Notes under the pieces: model-generated
The model's input: the letters and a program-made list of their open reading frames with translations, nothing else
Told to the model about the DNA's origin: nothing
Database searches by the model: none
In this document: piece after piece, positions 21,157 through 31,005 of the stretch
How positions within the stretch are numbered: the stretch's first letter is position 1
Layout: each line of letters begins with the position of its first letter
From: Xiphydria camelus
Taxonomy: Eukaryota > Arthropoda > Insecta > Hymenoptera > Xiphydriidae
Direction of reading: 5' to 3'
Assembly: GCA_963678675.1 (NCBI GenBank)
Contig: OY783192.1
Span: forward strand, 21,199,174 to 21,263,173
Length of the DNA: 64,000 bases
Program-made: the position numbers and the translations under genes

Positions 21157-22050
21157 CCCTTGGCTAAGTCTCCCATTAATTACCATTTAAAAAATCCCTT
21201 TGGGTACCACTGACAGTCTGTCAAAGGTAAATCAATGGGGTTTTGCCAATGGTATCTTTCCCACTTATACTACCATTCGACATCCCATTTATTTTCCCAT
21301 TCGTTTAATGGTGTTTTCATACCGTTGACATTACCATTCGTGAAATGGAATTAATTCCCATTCAATTATAACCATGCATTTCCCATTTGTTGAGTGATAC
21401 TTTACTTAGCTATTTGTCCAAGACCCCCGTGGCCGCAGCCGCGTCAACTCTTCGGTCGGTCTTCCCGCTGTCCCCTCGGCTTTTTCCGACTTTCCTGATC
21501 CGACGGCGCCCGAATCATCCTCCCCGCATGCCCCACCTCCTCTTCCTCCGGCCATCTTCCCCTAACCTCACCTTTTCTTTCAACTTTTTTGAAGCCCTCC
21601 TTTGAAATCTAGAGCAGTCCCCTCTCTTCCTCCTGCGTGTTCTTGCTAGCGGCACGCTCTGCTCTCCCCTGATCTGAAAAATCGCTGCGATTATCCTGTA
21701 ATATCGCTGTATATCGGCACTGTTTCCTGCGATCGATCCGCGACGCGTCTAGTCGTAACCGGCTTCCGCATGGAACTCCGTTATTTCCCATTGAACTACC
21801 ATTAGTTACAATTGGAACAAAATACCACTTGAATGTTCCCAATAACTTGCCATTGGTCCTCCATTGGTAACGAATGGGAATATACATACCTTTCAATGTT
21901 TCCCACTGATTTGCCAGTGGATTCCACGTTATATTGAATGGTAGAAAGTGCCAGTTCATTTTTCCCTCTGAATTTCCATTGCGATCTCATTGATTACCTT
22001 TAGGTCCCATTCGTTACCATTAAACACTCAATGGAAAACTTTGCCAAGGG
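21157..22050. mobile_element. 894-bp MITE with many CCATT repeats and a GC-rich core
   Basis: The ends CCCTTGGCTAAGT and (reverse complement of the right end) CCCTTGGCAAAGT are flanked by GT or GGT. Sister copies of unit P at 15246 and 23650 read CTCTGGTGTAA or CTCTAGTGTAA without the insert, giving an empty site. The outer 200-250 bp on each side contain over twenty CCATT or AATGG words, for example CCCATTCG and TTACCATT. The middle (about 21420-21770) is GC-rich and unlike the rest, suggesting captured foreign sequence. There is no transposase and the superfamily is unassigned. Confidence 0.75.
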
Positions 22051-22981
22051 GTGTAACGATGGAAATTACAAAATATCATCATTTACACCCCGCAAAGCAC
22101 GTTTTTGCAAACAACTTTTCTGTAACATTCCTGCGATATTTTACAATATTCGTGAACATTACCGTATGTTAGAAACATTCGTTTACTCATAATATATATT
22201 TCTCGATAAATTCGCGAATGTTACAAAACAGCATAGAAGCATTTCGGAATCATTACGTTGAAAGATCTCATCGATAAGGTACAGCTCGATAAGATTGTAC
22301 TTGTTAGGGCTGAAGATTATATAGGGTTTTTATATCCCAGAAGAATATAGGTGCAGCAAAATATCGATGCTGTACTGGAAATTTATTTACGAGTAAGGGG
22401 GCGAAATTTCAGCGGTGCATGCAAAAGGATTTCTTAAAACTATACCAACGGCTTGAGTTAATAGATGTAACAACATATGATTAATATTTGACTATTTCTT
22501 TTCATACCTTCTTTTTGACTTTTGAAAATGTATACTATGTAACTATAGCGTAAACTATGTAACTATAGCGTAAAACTCCAAATATAACCTGTATTGGAAA
22601 AACAAGTTGCATCATTTATTTTCAAAACAGTGTGACGTGAAAATTTGTACACTATAGTAAATAAGTACCATTATAAGAAAATATATATTGCTAATTTTTG
22701 AAATGAAGTGTACCTTGCTAAATATATGAATCTAAGTGAGGTTTTATTGTAAATATTGTAAATATATTAGTTATATGATGAAATATATGTTCATGCTACA
22801 GAGTTTTCCGAAAATAGATTAAGAAAAAAAATAAAGTTTATATTATTGTTTAATAGTTGTTGTTTATTTAGCAGATTGTTTAATCTGCTAGTACCGACTG
22901 TATTTAATTTACATTGCCAAATATGTGAATCTATAGAATTAGTTAACTCAGATTAACATAGTTTCTTAATTTCTACGTAGA
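22051..22981. other. Unit P continuation, then AT-rich unique sequence
   Basis: 22051-22480 continues the interrupted unit P. 22535-22575 is a 19-20-bp tandem duplication (CTATGTAACTATAGCGTAA). The rest is AT-rich without feature. Confidence 0.5.
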
Positions 22982-23180
22982 GTAAGTTGGGTATATTTTA
23001 AATAGTGAAATATTGAATATAATTGTGTTATTTATAATTTGTTACAGAAATAAACGTGCTGGTATCCAATTCTATCCAGAAGGACTGCAAATCGAATGCG
23101 AACCCGAGGGGGTTTCTTTCGAACGAGGGATCGTGCACTTATTATTCGAAGAACCAGTAGTACATTCGGTTCCACATTGA
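22982..23180 (+). repeat. Fourth intron-plus-frame cassette, most complete
   Basis: GTAAGT at 22982 and TTACAG ending at 23047 bound a 66-bp intron-like segment. The frame from 23049 to TGA 23178-23180 (43 residues) contains FYPEGLQIECEPEGVSFER and then GIVHLLFEEP. It has a 14-codon extension at its start that the tandem copies lack. Function unknown. Confidence 0.45.
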
Positions 23181-23900
23181 CCGTCGTTACTCCAGAGGCG
23201 AAGAAGAGATGAAATAGAAGTGAGGTACATGTACACTTCACGTTTGACAGGTCGGTATATAAATTGGAACTTGTGATAGTATAATACGAAAAAGGAAATA
23301 TATCGACAAAGAAAAAATAATAATAAAGTAGTTACTCCATTATTGTAATCCAATTCCATCGTATTTATTATTTTTCTGCCACGACTTTGATTGTTGATAG
23401 TGGATGGATCAACCAATAAATTTGATTTTTCTTCACTATTAGTAATTAAAGTCGTGGCAGAAAAATAAGTAATACACAGTGTTATTGGATTACAATAATG
23501 GAGTAACTACTTTATTATTATTTTTCCTTTATCGATACATTTCCTCTTTTGTATTATACTATCACAAGTTCCAATTTATATACCGACCTGTCAAACGTGA
23601 AGTGTACGTGTACCTCACTTCTATTTCATCTCTTCTTCGCCTCTAGTGTAACGATGGAAATTACAAAATATCATACCTTTTCTGTAACATTTCTGGGATA
23701 TTTTACAATATTCGTGAACACTACCGTATGTTAGAAATATATATTTCTCGATAAATTCGTGAACGTTGCAAAACATCATAGAAACGTTTCGGAGTCATTA
23801 CGTCGAAAGATCTCCTCGATAAGGTACAGCTCGATAAGATTGTAGTTGTCAGGGCTGAATTATATGGGGTTTTTATAATTATCTCTTAGGTTCCAGAAGA
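23170..23900. repeat. Unit P palindrome copy
   Basis: Arms 23170-23410 and 23420-23900 are joined at the same GCCACGACTTT hairpin as at 15005. The right arm lacks about 60 bp near 23675 compared with the copy at 14490. Confidence 0.65.
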
Positions 23901-24168
23901 ATACAGGTGCAGCAAAATATCGATGCTGTGCTAGAAATTTATTTACGAGTAAGGGCGAAATTTCAGCGGTGCATGCAAAAGGATTTCTTAACACTATTCC
24001 AACGTCTCGAGTTAATATATGTAATAACATATACCGAATATCCTCTGACAAAAACTCCTGATTTTGGATTTCCCTGACATTTGGCTGGAAGTGGTTGGCT
24101 CGGTGCTTTAAGAGTTGGCTTCGTGAGAGTGCGCTGCGGTCCTACGAGCTGAGCGAAAAGTGTCAAAA

Positions 24169-25361
24169 GTCTGATCTCCCGGTACCTGTCAATTCGGGAG
24201 ATCGAAATCGTTAATTTGTAAATAATGATTACTAATATGTAGAAGTGGTAAGAAATAATCATTCGGGTTTCTTCGATGATATTCCCCAAGTGTTTAAAAA
24301 CCGGTGTCCGATTTTTGCCAATAACTGTTGCTTCAACTTCCAGTGATATTATTAAGTATTACTGCAGAACGAGTAGGTTAGAAGATTTTCATGAAGACTC
24401 ATGATTTTCTGATATGTCATCTCGTACAGGTGCAACTGAAGCGGATCTAGCTCGTGTCCTGTCCGTAAAAAGATGACTCGATGGACATTGGAGAATGTCA
24501 GACTTGTCACCGAGCGCCTATTACCCACGGTACATTAATTGCAATACGCGCTTCTCTTTCCAACTATTCCAGCGTTAAATAACTTTTACTTCTTTCAAGC
24601 TAATAACCTTTTATGAACTGTTCGTGGTAGGAGGCAGCGATCAATAATAGCGACTCGTCGTAGACAAGTGTGCCGAACTACTACTGCGATAATGTGCCCA
24701 AGCTCACGGTCTATTCTGCGATTAACGTTAACATAATCGTGATTATGCTCGGGTGATGGGTATTCCAAAAGAGGTAAAGTTGATACTAAACATCGGACGC
24801 TCTGTAAGCTGACTTGCTAGTGTATGCTTCGCAACTGGAACATCATCGCAGGAATAATTTGTCTACGATTAGTCACAATCATTGATTGCTGCCCCCTACG
24901 ATCAACAATTCGTACAAGGTAAATACTTTGAAAGAAGTGAAAGTTATTTAAAGCAGGAATAGTTGAAATGAAAAGCGCATATTGCAATGAAAATACCGTG
25001 GGTGAAAGGCGCTCGGTGATAAGTTCGACAATGTCTGATGTCGATCGACTCATTTTCTTCAGGATAGAACAGAAGTTACATCCTCTTTGTTTGCACCTTA
25101 TGAAAGGGGACATGCAAGAAAACCGTCAAAAACTTCATGAAAATCTTGTAACCTACTCGTTCTGCAGTAATTACTTACTTAATCGCTGGAAGTTGAAGCC
25201 ACAGTTATGGACACCGATTTTTAAACACTTGGGGAAACTCATCGAAGAAACCCGAATAATTATTTATCACTTCTACACATTATTCATTATTATTTACAAA
25301 TTAACAATTTCGAGGTTAGATACTACGATCTCCCGAATTGACAGCTACCGGCAGATCAGAG
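24169..25361. mobile_element. Foldback family C, copy in right arm
   Basis: Inverse counterpart of 12995-14217 with its own internal arms (24169-24790 and 24830-25361). A 148-codon frame at 24968-25414 is open through one arm. The left-arm partner (13151-13387, minus) keeps the first 78 codons with few changes before a stop. No domain is recognised. Confidence 0.7.
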
Positions 25362-26046
25362 GCCCCTTTCTCGAACTCGCTCCTATCTTTGCGTGCACGG
25401 ATTTTAGCGAATAGACCAATCAGAATCAAGTATTCCGTATCAGGAAACGTATACGCATCTTAGCGAGTAGATCAATCAGGACCCCCACCACAACGGAATA
25501 CTTGATCCTGATTGGTCTATTCGCTTAGATGCGTATACGTAACTTTGCGAGTGACGTGAGAAATTTATTTACGAGTAAGGGGGCAAAATTTCAGCGGTGC
25601 ATGCAAAAGGATTTCTTAAAACTATTCCAAGGTTTCGAGTTAATATGTAACAACATATATACTGTCATAAGTAGTATCTTTACATGTGATGAAACAATTC
25701 GTCACGGTTATTGGCAGAGTATACTTATTGTTAGAGTTAAAGGTAAAATGTCTACATGGATTTCTGAAGACGACCATGATATAAGAAAAATCCGATGGCC
25801 TGTAAATTCGAAAGCGGTATGTTTTATTTCTCCAAAATACTAAAGCAAAGTGAAAAATATAAGGGCACTCTAGTTTATAAATCCATTTCAAAATATCACG
25901 AGAATAAATCGAAAGTAACGTGGTTATAATTAATTAGCTCGTATCGGTATAAAACGTGAGATTTTAATTTGGTGGTAATAAAAAGCTATTCTCCTACATG
26001 TAGGTACGTATTCTCCTCATGAATAAATTCCAAAAAATAATGAAAT
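25361..26046. repeat. Foldback B fragment and unique flank in right arm
   Basis: 25380-25560 is the family B fragment (TACGTATACGCATC words). 25617-25667 carries the empty sites for the PIF-like and mariner-like insertions of the other arm. 25670-26046 mirrors 10060-10446. No gene is seen. Confidence 0.6.
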
Positions 26047-26769
26047 CCCCCCACAAAAACAGATTCTCTGTAAAAAAAGGCGGCATGTTCATTCAGTGCC
26101 AACAAAAATTGACACGTAAAATACTCTCCAAAAAAGATTTGAAATCAATTAAGATCGCCATGTTCAAGATTTATGTATAAAAAGTAAAAGGCATCATTTG
26201 AAAGGAAAATTATTGTAACTCGTTACTAAAAAATTCGACTAAAAAATTTATAAACAAATTTTCATAAAAAAGAATTTGCCGCGTTTTTTCTTCAAAATAA
26301 AAAATTTACAGAGAATTACATTCGATGTTTATGCACTTATGATTTTAAATAAATTCATACACTTATATGATACCACCAGTATACCGAACGTCGCACGAGA
26401 AACCGATCAGGCGGGGGCCTTCTGAATTTCTCTGAATTTGACTTCGGCAGTGCAATTTATGAATCACTCTAGCATCGTCCAAGCACTGCAAATTATTCGG
26501 TATAGTGGACAAAATATGAAATCTTAAACGCGGCAAGTTCTTTTTTATGAAAATTTGTTTATACCTAAATTTTTTAGTCGAATTTTTTAGTAACGAGTTA
26601 CAATAATTTTCCTTTCAAATGATGCCTTTTACTTTTTATACATACATTTTGAACATGGCGATCTTAATTGATTTCAAATCTTTTTTGGAGAGTATTTTAC
26701 GTATCAATATTGGTTGGCACTGAATGAATATGCCGCCTTTTTTTACAGAGAATCTGTTTTTGTGGGGGG
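26047..26769. mobile_element. Foldback MITE family A, copy 2
   Basis: 723 bp with ends CCCCCCACAAAAACAG and its exact complement CTGTTTTTGTGGGGGG. The left flank AAT and right flank ATT extend the symmetry. Copia sequence starts directly after the right end. Confidence 0.88.
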
Positions 26770-28855
26770 ATTGTGATAACGGTAGAGAGTACTCGTCAAA
26801 AATGAATTTAAAGGTTTCAATGCTAAAAAGGGAATTCAGTATCACTTCACTGTACTATACACTCCTCAACAAAATTCGGTCGCTGAACGAATGAATCGAA
26901 CAATAGTAGAAAAAGCTCAAGTATGGTACATGGTGCTGATTTAGATAAAGAATTCTGGGGGGGAAGCAGTTTTAACTGCAACTTATTTGATTAAATCAAT
27001 TCCCACAAAAGCCATTCCTCAAGACAAAACACCTTACGATCTTTGGCACAATAAAAAGCCATTGATCAACCATTTAAAAATATTTGGTTGTACCGCATAT
27101 GTACATGGCAAAACAAGAAAATCAAAGTTTGACAAAAAGTACTTCAAAGGTGTACTTGTAGGATACTCACAAAATGGCTATAGAATTTTTAACCCAGAAA
27201 CAAATAAAATTCTCATTGCGAGGGATGTAATTTTTGACGAGATTAATTATAAAAATTCTCAACCCTCAATTAGCACAAAAGAAATCGAACGCGAAAAATT
27301 CGAAGTCAAAAGAAAAGACTAGAAAGCCCAAACATTTCAACTAAAATTCTAGAAAGAAATAAAAATGAAAAGGAAATCGTTTCAACATTAAGGGACGAAA
27401 TAAATAAAGCGTCAAGCGTTGACACAAATACTTCAGACAGTCAGAACGTTGACATAAACAAGACCCAAAACGTATTTACAGAAAATTCTCTCGCGGGTAA
27501 TAAAATTGACGAAAAACAACTAAGACGTAGTGATCGAATTAAAAACAAGCCAGAAATTTCATACAAAGAAGATCATTATCTTAATGCATGTACACTAGTA
27601 AATGATGTCCCTAATTCATTTGATGAAATAAAATTTCGGGATGATAAAATTCAGTGGGAGCAAGCAATAAAAGAGGAATTATATTCTCTTATGCAAAATG
27701 AAACATGGACCTTAGTACCTTGCCCATCAAATAAAAATATTATTGACAGTAAATGAATCTTTACAATTAAAAATGATGCTTCAGGGAAATTCTGTAGATT
27801 TAAAGCAAGATTAGTTGCAAGAGGTTTTTCACATGAATATTTATCTGATTACGAATAAACTTTTGCCCCTGTGTGTTGCTCGGATAACTTCTTTTCGATT
27901 AATGATTGCTATTGCAAATCAATATGATTTAATTATACATCAAATGGACGTCAAAACAGCTTTTCTCAACGGTTTTCTTGAAGAAGAGATTTTTATGAAA
28001 ATGCCCGAGGGAGTTAACGCACCTCCAAATTATGTATGTAAATTAAATAAAGCTTTGTATGGATTAAAACAAGCTGCTCGATGCTGGTTTCAGCGTTTCG
28101 ATGAAGTTCTTAAACAACACGAATTCGTTGATTCAAAAGTAGATCGATGTTTATATATTTTGGACAGGGGAAATATAACTAAGAATATTTATGTCCTTTT
28201 ATATGTTGATGATCTTTTGATTATAACTTTTGATAAAATGACTCTTTTGAATTTTAAACAGTATTTGATGACGAAATTTTCAATGAAAGATATGCAAGAA
28301 ATAAAATCATTCTTGGGTATACGTGTTGAAAGAACTGTAAACAAAATAACTTTAGATCAAACTTTCTATTCAGAGTCAGTTCTGAAGAAATTCAATATGA
28401 GCGATTGTAAAGCTGTTAGCACTCCATTGCCCACGAAATTAAATTACAAAGAATTAAATTCAGATGAACATTACGACGCTCCTTGTAAGAACGTAATCGT
28501 TTGTTTAATGTACGCAATGTTGTGTACTCGTCCCGATTTGTGTCTAGCTCTTAATTTATTAAGTAGATTTCAAGTTAAAAATAATAAAGAGCTATAGCAA
28601 AACCTAAAGAGAGTTCTGAAATATGTTAAAGGATCATTAAAATTAAAGTTAACGTACGAAAAATGTGATTATGAAAATCCATTAACTAGTTATGTAGACG
28701 CTGATTGGGCTGGTGATGAATTAAATCGACGAAGCACCACGGGTTACTTATTTAAAATATTTGATAAAAATATATTAAGCTGGCAAACAAAGAGACAAAA
28801 CTCAGCAGCAACATCTTCAACTGAAGCTGAGTACATGGCGCTTTTTGAAGGTGTC
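26770..28855 (+). pseudogene. Ty1/copia pol, 5'-truncated (integrase, RT, RNase H)
   Basis: It opens inside the integrase core: DNGREYSS (second catalytic D) and TPQQNSVAERMNRT (catalytic E). At 26987-27322 follows the copia integrase tail with KIFGCTAYVH and ARDVIFDE. The linker is in another frame from about 27320. RT begins near 27640 with stops at about 27754 and 27856. RT then runs to a TAG at 28595-28597, with MDVKTAFLNG, LNKALYGLKQAARCW and the catalytic YVDDL. RNase H (VDADWAGD, SSTEAEYMAL) follows and is cut at 28855 by the gypsy-type insertion. Gag and the 5' LTR are absent. Several frameshifts and stops make it dead. Confidence 0.9.
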
Positions 28856-29113
28856 TGTTAAGCGTAGATAGGCACCCCCTTATCTCACCACGAGTGACCT
28901 ATATAAGCCGGCCTAAATACCTAGGGCGGCAGTTCTGCTTCGAGAGTCCTCCTCTGCACAATACAACACACGTGCCATATTGTGACAGACTCCTAGAAAT
29001 AGTGATAATATTGTACTTAGTAAAAGAAGAGAAATAAACTAGCACTGACTATACTCAGGTATAGCCAGTGCCTCCCTTTTTAAAAAGTCAATTGAAACTA
29101 TTTCCCCGTAACA
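28856..29113 (+). repeat. 5' LTR of the gypsy-type element
   Basis: 258 bp, TG...CA ended. A TATATAAG promoter box lies at 28900-28907 and AATAAA at about 29034, so U3, R and U5 are all short. Confidence 0.93.
28900..28907 (+). promoter_or_regulatory. TATA box in 5' LTR
   Basis: TATATAAG about 45 bp into the LTR. The same box is present in the 3' LTR at 36352-36359. Position is usual for an LTR promoter; transcription is inferred. Confidence 0.6.
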
Positions 29114-29116
29114 TTT

Positions 29117-29134
29117 TGGCGATCCTGCCAGGAT
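29117..29134 (+). other. Primer binding site candidate
   Basis: TGGCGATCCTGCCAGGAT starts three bases after the LTR and begins with TGG, complementary to a tRNA 3' CCA. I cannot name the tRNA. Confidence 0.6.
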
Positions 29135-29245
29135 AGTTCTCGCGATTTAGAAAGTTATTCCTTGGTACGAGCTACTGTTTAAGAACTAGCCACGACCGGG
29201 ACCCTGAACTTTCTTAAATTCACATCGAGGCTATCCAATATGAAC

Positions 29246-29371
29246 CCTGGGACGTCCTCCACAGCGAGACATCATCATTTAAAAAGGGACCAAGAAGACT
29301 TCAAAAATCCTGGGACGTCCTCTACAACGAGACATCACCATTTGCAAGGAACAAAGAAGATTTCAAAAACA
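29246..29371 (+). repeat. Duplicated 63-bp leader segment
   Basis: CCTGGGACGTCCTC begins at 29246 and 29309; the two 63-bp units are close copies (ACGAGACATCA... GAAGA(C/T)TTCAAAAA). It lies in the untranslated leader between primer site and gag. Confidence 0.8.
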
Positions 29372-29623
29372 CAGCGGTAAGCATCCTGCAAAATCGTGGA
29401 ACCCAGCCCGCGAGCTCGGAACCTCGTCAATAAAAACCGACTGTGAACTTTTATGGCAACCAAGTTTGTAGCAACTTGCGAGGCATAAAAGTTATAAACT
29501 CGTCACACGCTGGCATTCGCGACGTATCGCGCACGGACAGAGATTCCAACGAGCGAAGAAACGGACAGTAGTGACACCGACGTAGTAGGAAGAATCCAGA
29601 ATCCCTATTACACGGCACCCAAC

Positions 29624-30988
29624 ATGTCAAGAGCGACATCACCGTCAAGATCCATCAACGACAACATGGCGAGTACCATGCTCATATTAGAGAAACTAGA
29701 AGGATTATCGATGAAAATCGAGAGAATAGAAACAGGAGTAACGGAGCTAGGAATGGAGAACGAGAGAAGATCCAAAGAAATCAAGGACATTTGGAGACAC
29801 TTGAAAATAGACATTACGGAAGATGAAGCACCACCATTGCCCACGGCACTGCCAGCATCGAATACCAGCAGACCCGCATCGATGCCTCAAGTACAGAGAA
29901 GAGAGAGGCAAGCTGGATGGTCGACGCCAGATTCGTCACCAGAACGAAGGCAAGATAGAGTCACGTCACAGGACGCTGAAACTCCTAAGAATGCGATCAA
30001 ATACGTACGAGCACTTAAGGGACACGACGACGTAGGAGTAGAGGAATTTATCCGATCCTGCAAACGAGCATCCGGCACCTGCACGCGACCCGACCGACTC
30101 TTGGATCTTATCGTCAACGAAAAGATTACCGGAGAAGCCGAACGTAGTATCCGCGGTCTGGAGATAAACAGCTACCGCGACCTATTCCAAGCACTTAGGG
30201 ATAATGTATCAGCAGCCACGTCATATGAACTGGCACGCAGTAAACTCATGTCCACCAAACAGCTAAACGAGAATGTTCGCAGCTATGATAAGCGTTTCAT
30301 AGAACGCTACAACGACTTAAAATATACTATCCAGAACGAGGCGGACGAAGACACTTCCCGTACCGAGACACGGATTGCACTTAAGATAGAAGAAAGAAAC
30401 GTCGTCAAGACATACATCGGAGGATTAAGAGACGAAATATGTATGGCAGTCAGAAACACGCACCCGAAAACGTTACGCGATGCGCGTATGGAAGCACTGG
30501 AGGTAGAAACCTTTTTACTTGAACGACGACGCAGTAATCCCGTCACACGACCCCCACTTCAACCAACATCAAATCGGTTCCAACCAACGACAAGACGACC
30601 TAATTATTTATCCAGACCTTGAAGCGGAACTTGGCAGCAGCAGAACTCCAAACAGCACGTAGACCAGGCAGAAAAGAACTTCCAAAGAATGGAGAATAAA
30701 CCGTTGTTCGATAGAATGAAATTATTCTGCACACATTGCAAGCAGAACGGACACTCAGAAAGCCGATGCTATAAGAAGCAAAATTTTCAGCAAAGCCAAA
30801 CACAAAAGAGACCACCCCAGAGAGTGAACAACATTCAAGAAGAAATCTCGGAGGAAGTGGAGTACTACGAAGACCAGTACAAAACGACCGAATCCTCAGC
30901 ACCAGAGGAAGACTATGGCACTGTATATGGAGACCAGGAGGAACCATCAGACCAGGACGATACCTCATCGACTCAGGAGCTTCAATAA
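29624..30988 (+). pseudogene. gag: gag of the gypsy-type element, one in-frame TGA
   Basis: Gag would form the particle core and bind RNA. The frame from ATG 29624 covers 332 residues to TGA at 30620-30622. A coiled-coil-like segment is near residues 20-60, a Pro-rich linker at 72-105, and a helical capsid-like part follows. The same frame stays open after the TGA to TAA 30986-30988 and includes a CCHC knuckle (CTHCKQNGHSESRC at about 30730). The break separates capsid from the RNA-binding tail. A nonsense mutation is the simple reading. The ATG follows a long leader and lies about 510 bp after the LTR. Confidence 0.85.
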
Positions 30989-31005
30989 ATTTAATAAAGA
31001 AAAAA

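Larger units (their letters stand above)
9345..26769. repeat. Large hierarchical inverted repeat (left arm 9345-15990, right arm 19087-26769)
   Basis: Reading the right arm backwards reproduces the left arm. 9345-10059 matches 26047-26769; 10060-10446 matches 25670-26046; 12457-12795 matches about 25560-25660; 12995-14217 matches 24169-25361; 14300-14490 matches about 23890-24100; 15540-15990 matches 19087-19535. The interval 19540-23880 is a mosaic of extra copies. Insertions in one arm only include 10448-12454 and 12497-12730 on the left and 21157-22050 on the right. The central 3.1 kb (15991-19086) has a further foldback and a CpG-rich block. An inverted duplication or a very large foldback structure would both explain it. 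Confidence 0.8.

Noticed and set aside
21387..21605. 72-codon frame in the GC-rich core of the 894-bp MITE
   Set aside because: Proline/serine-rich reading of a pyrimidine-rich tract without motif.
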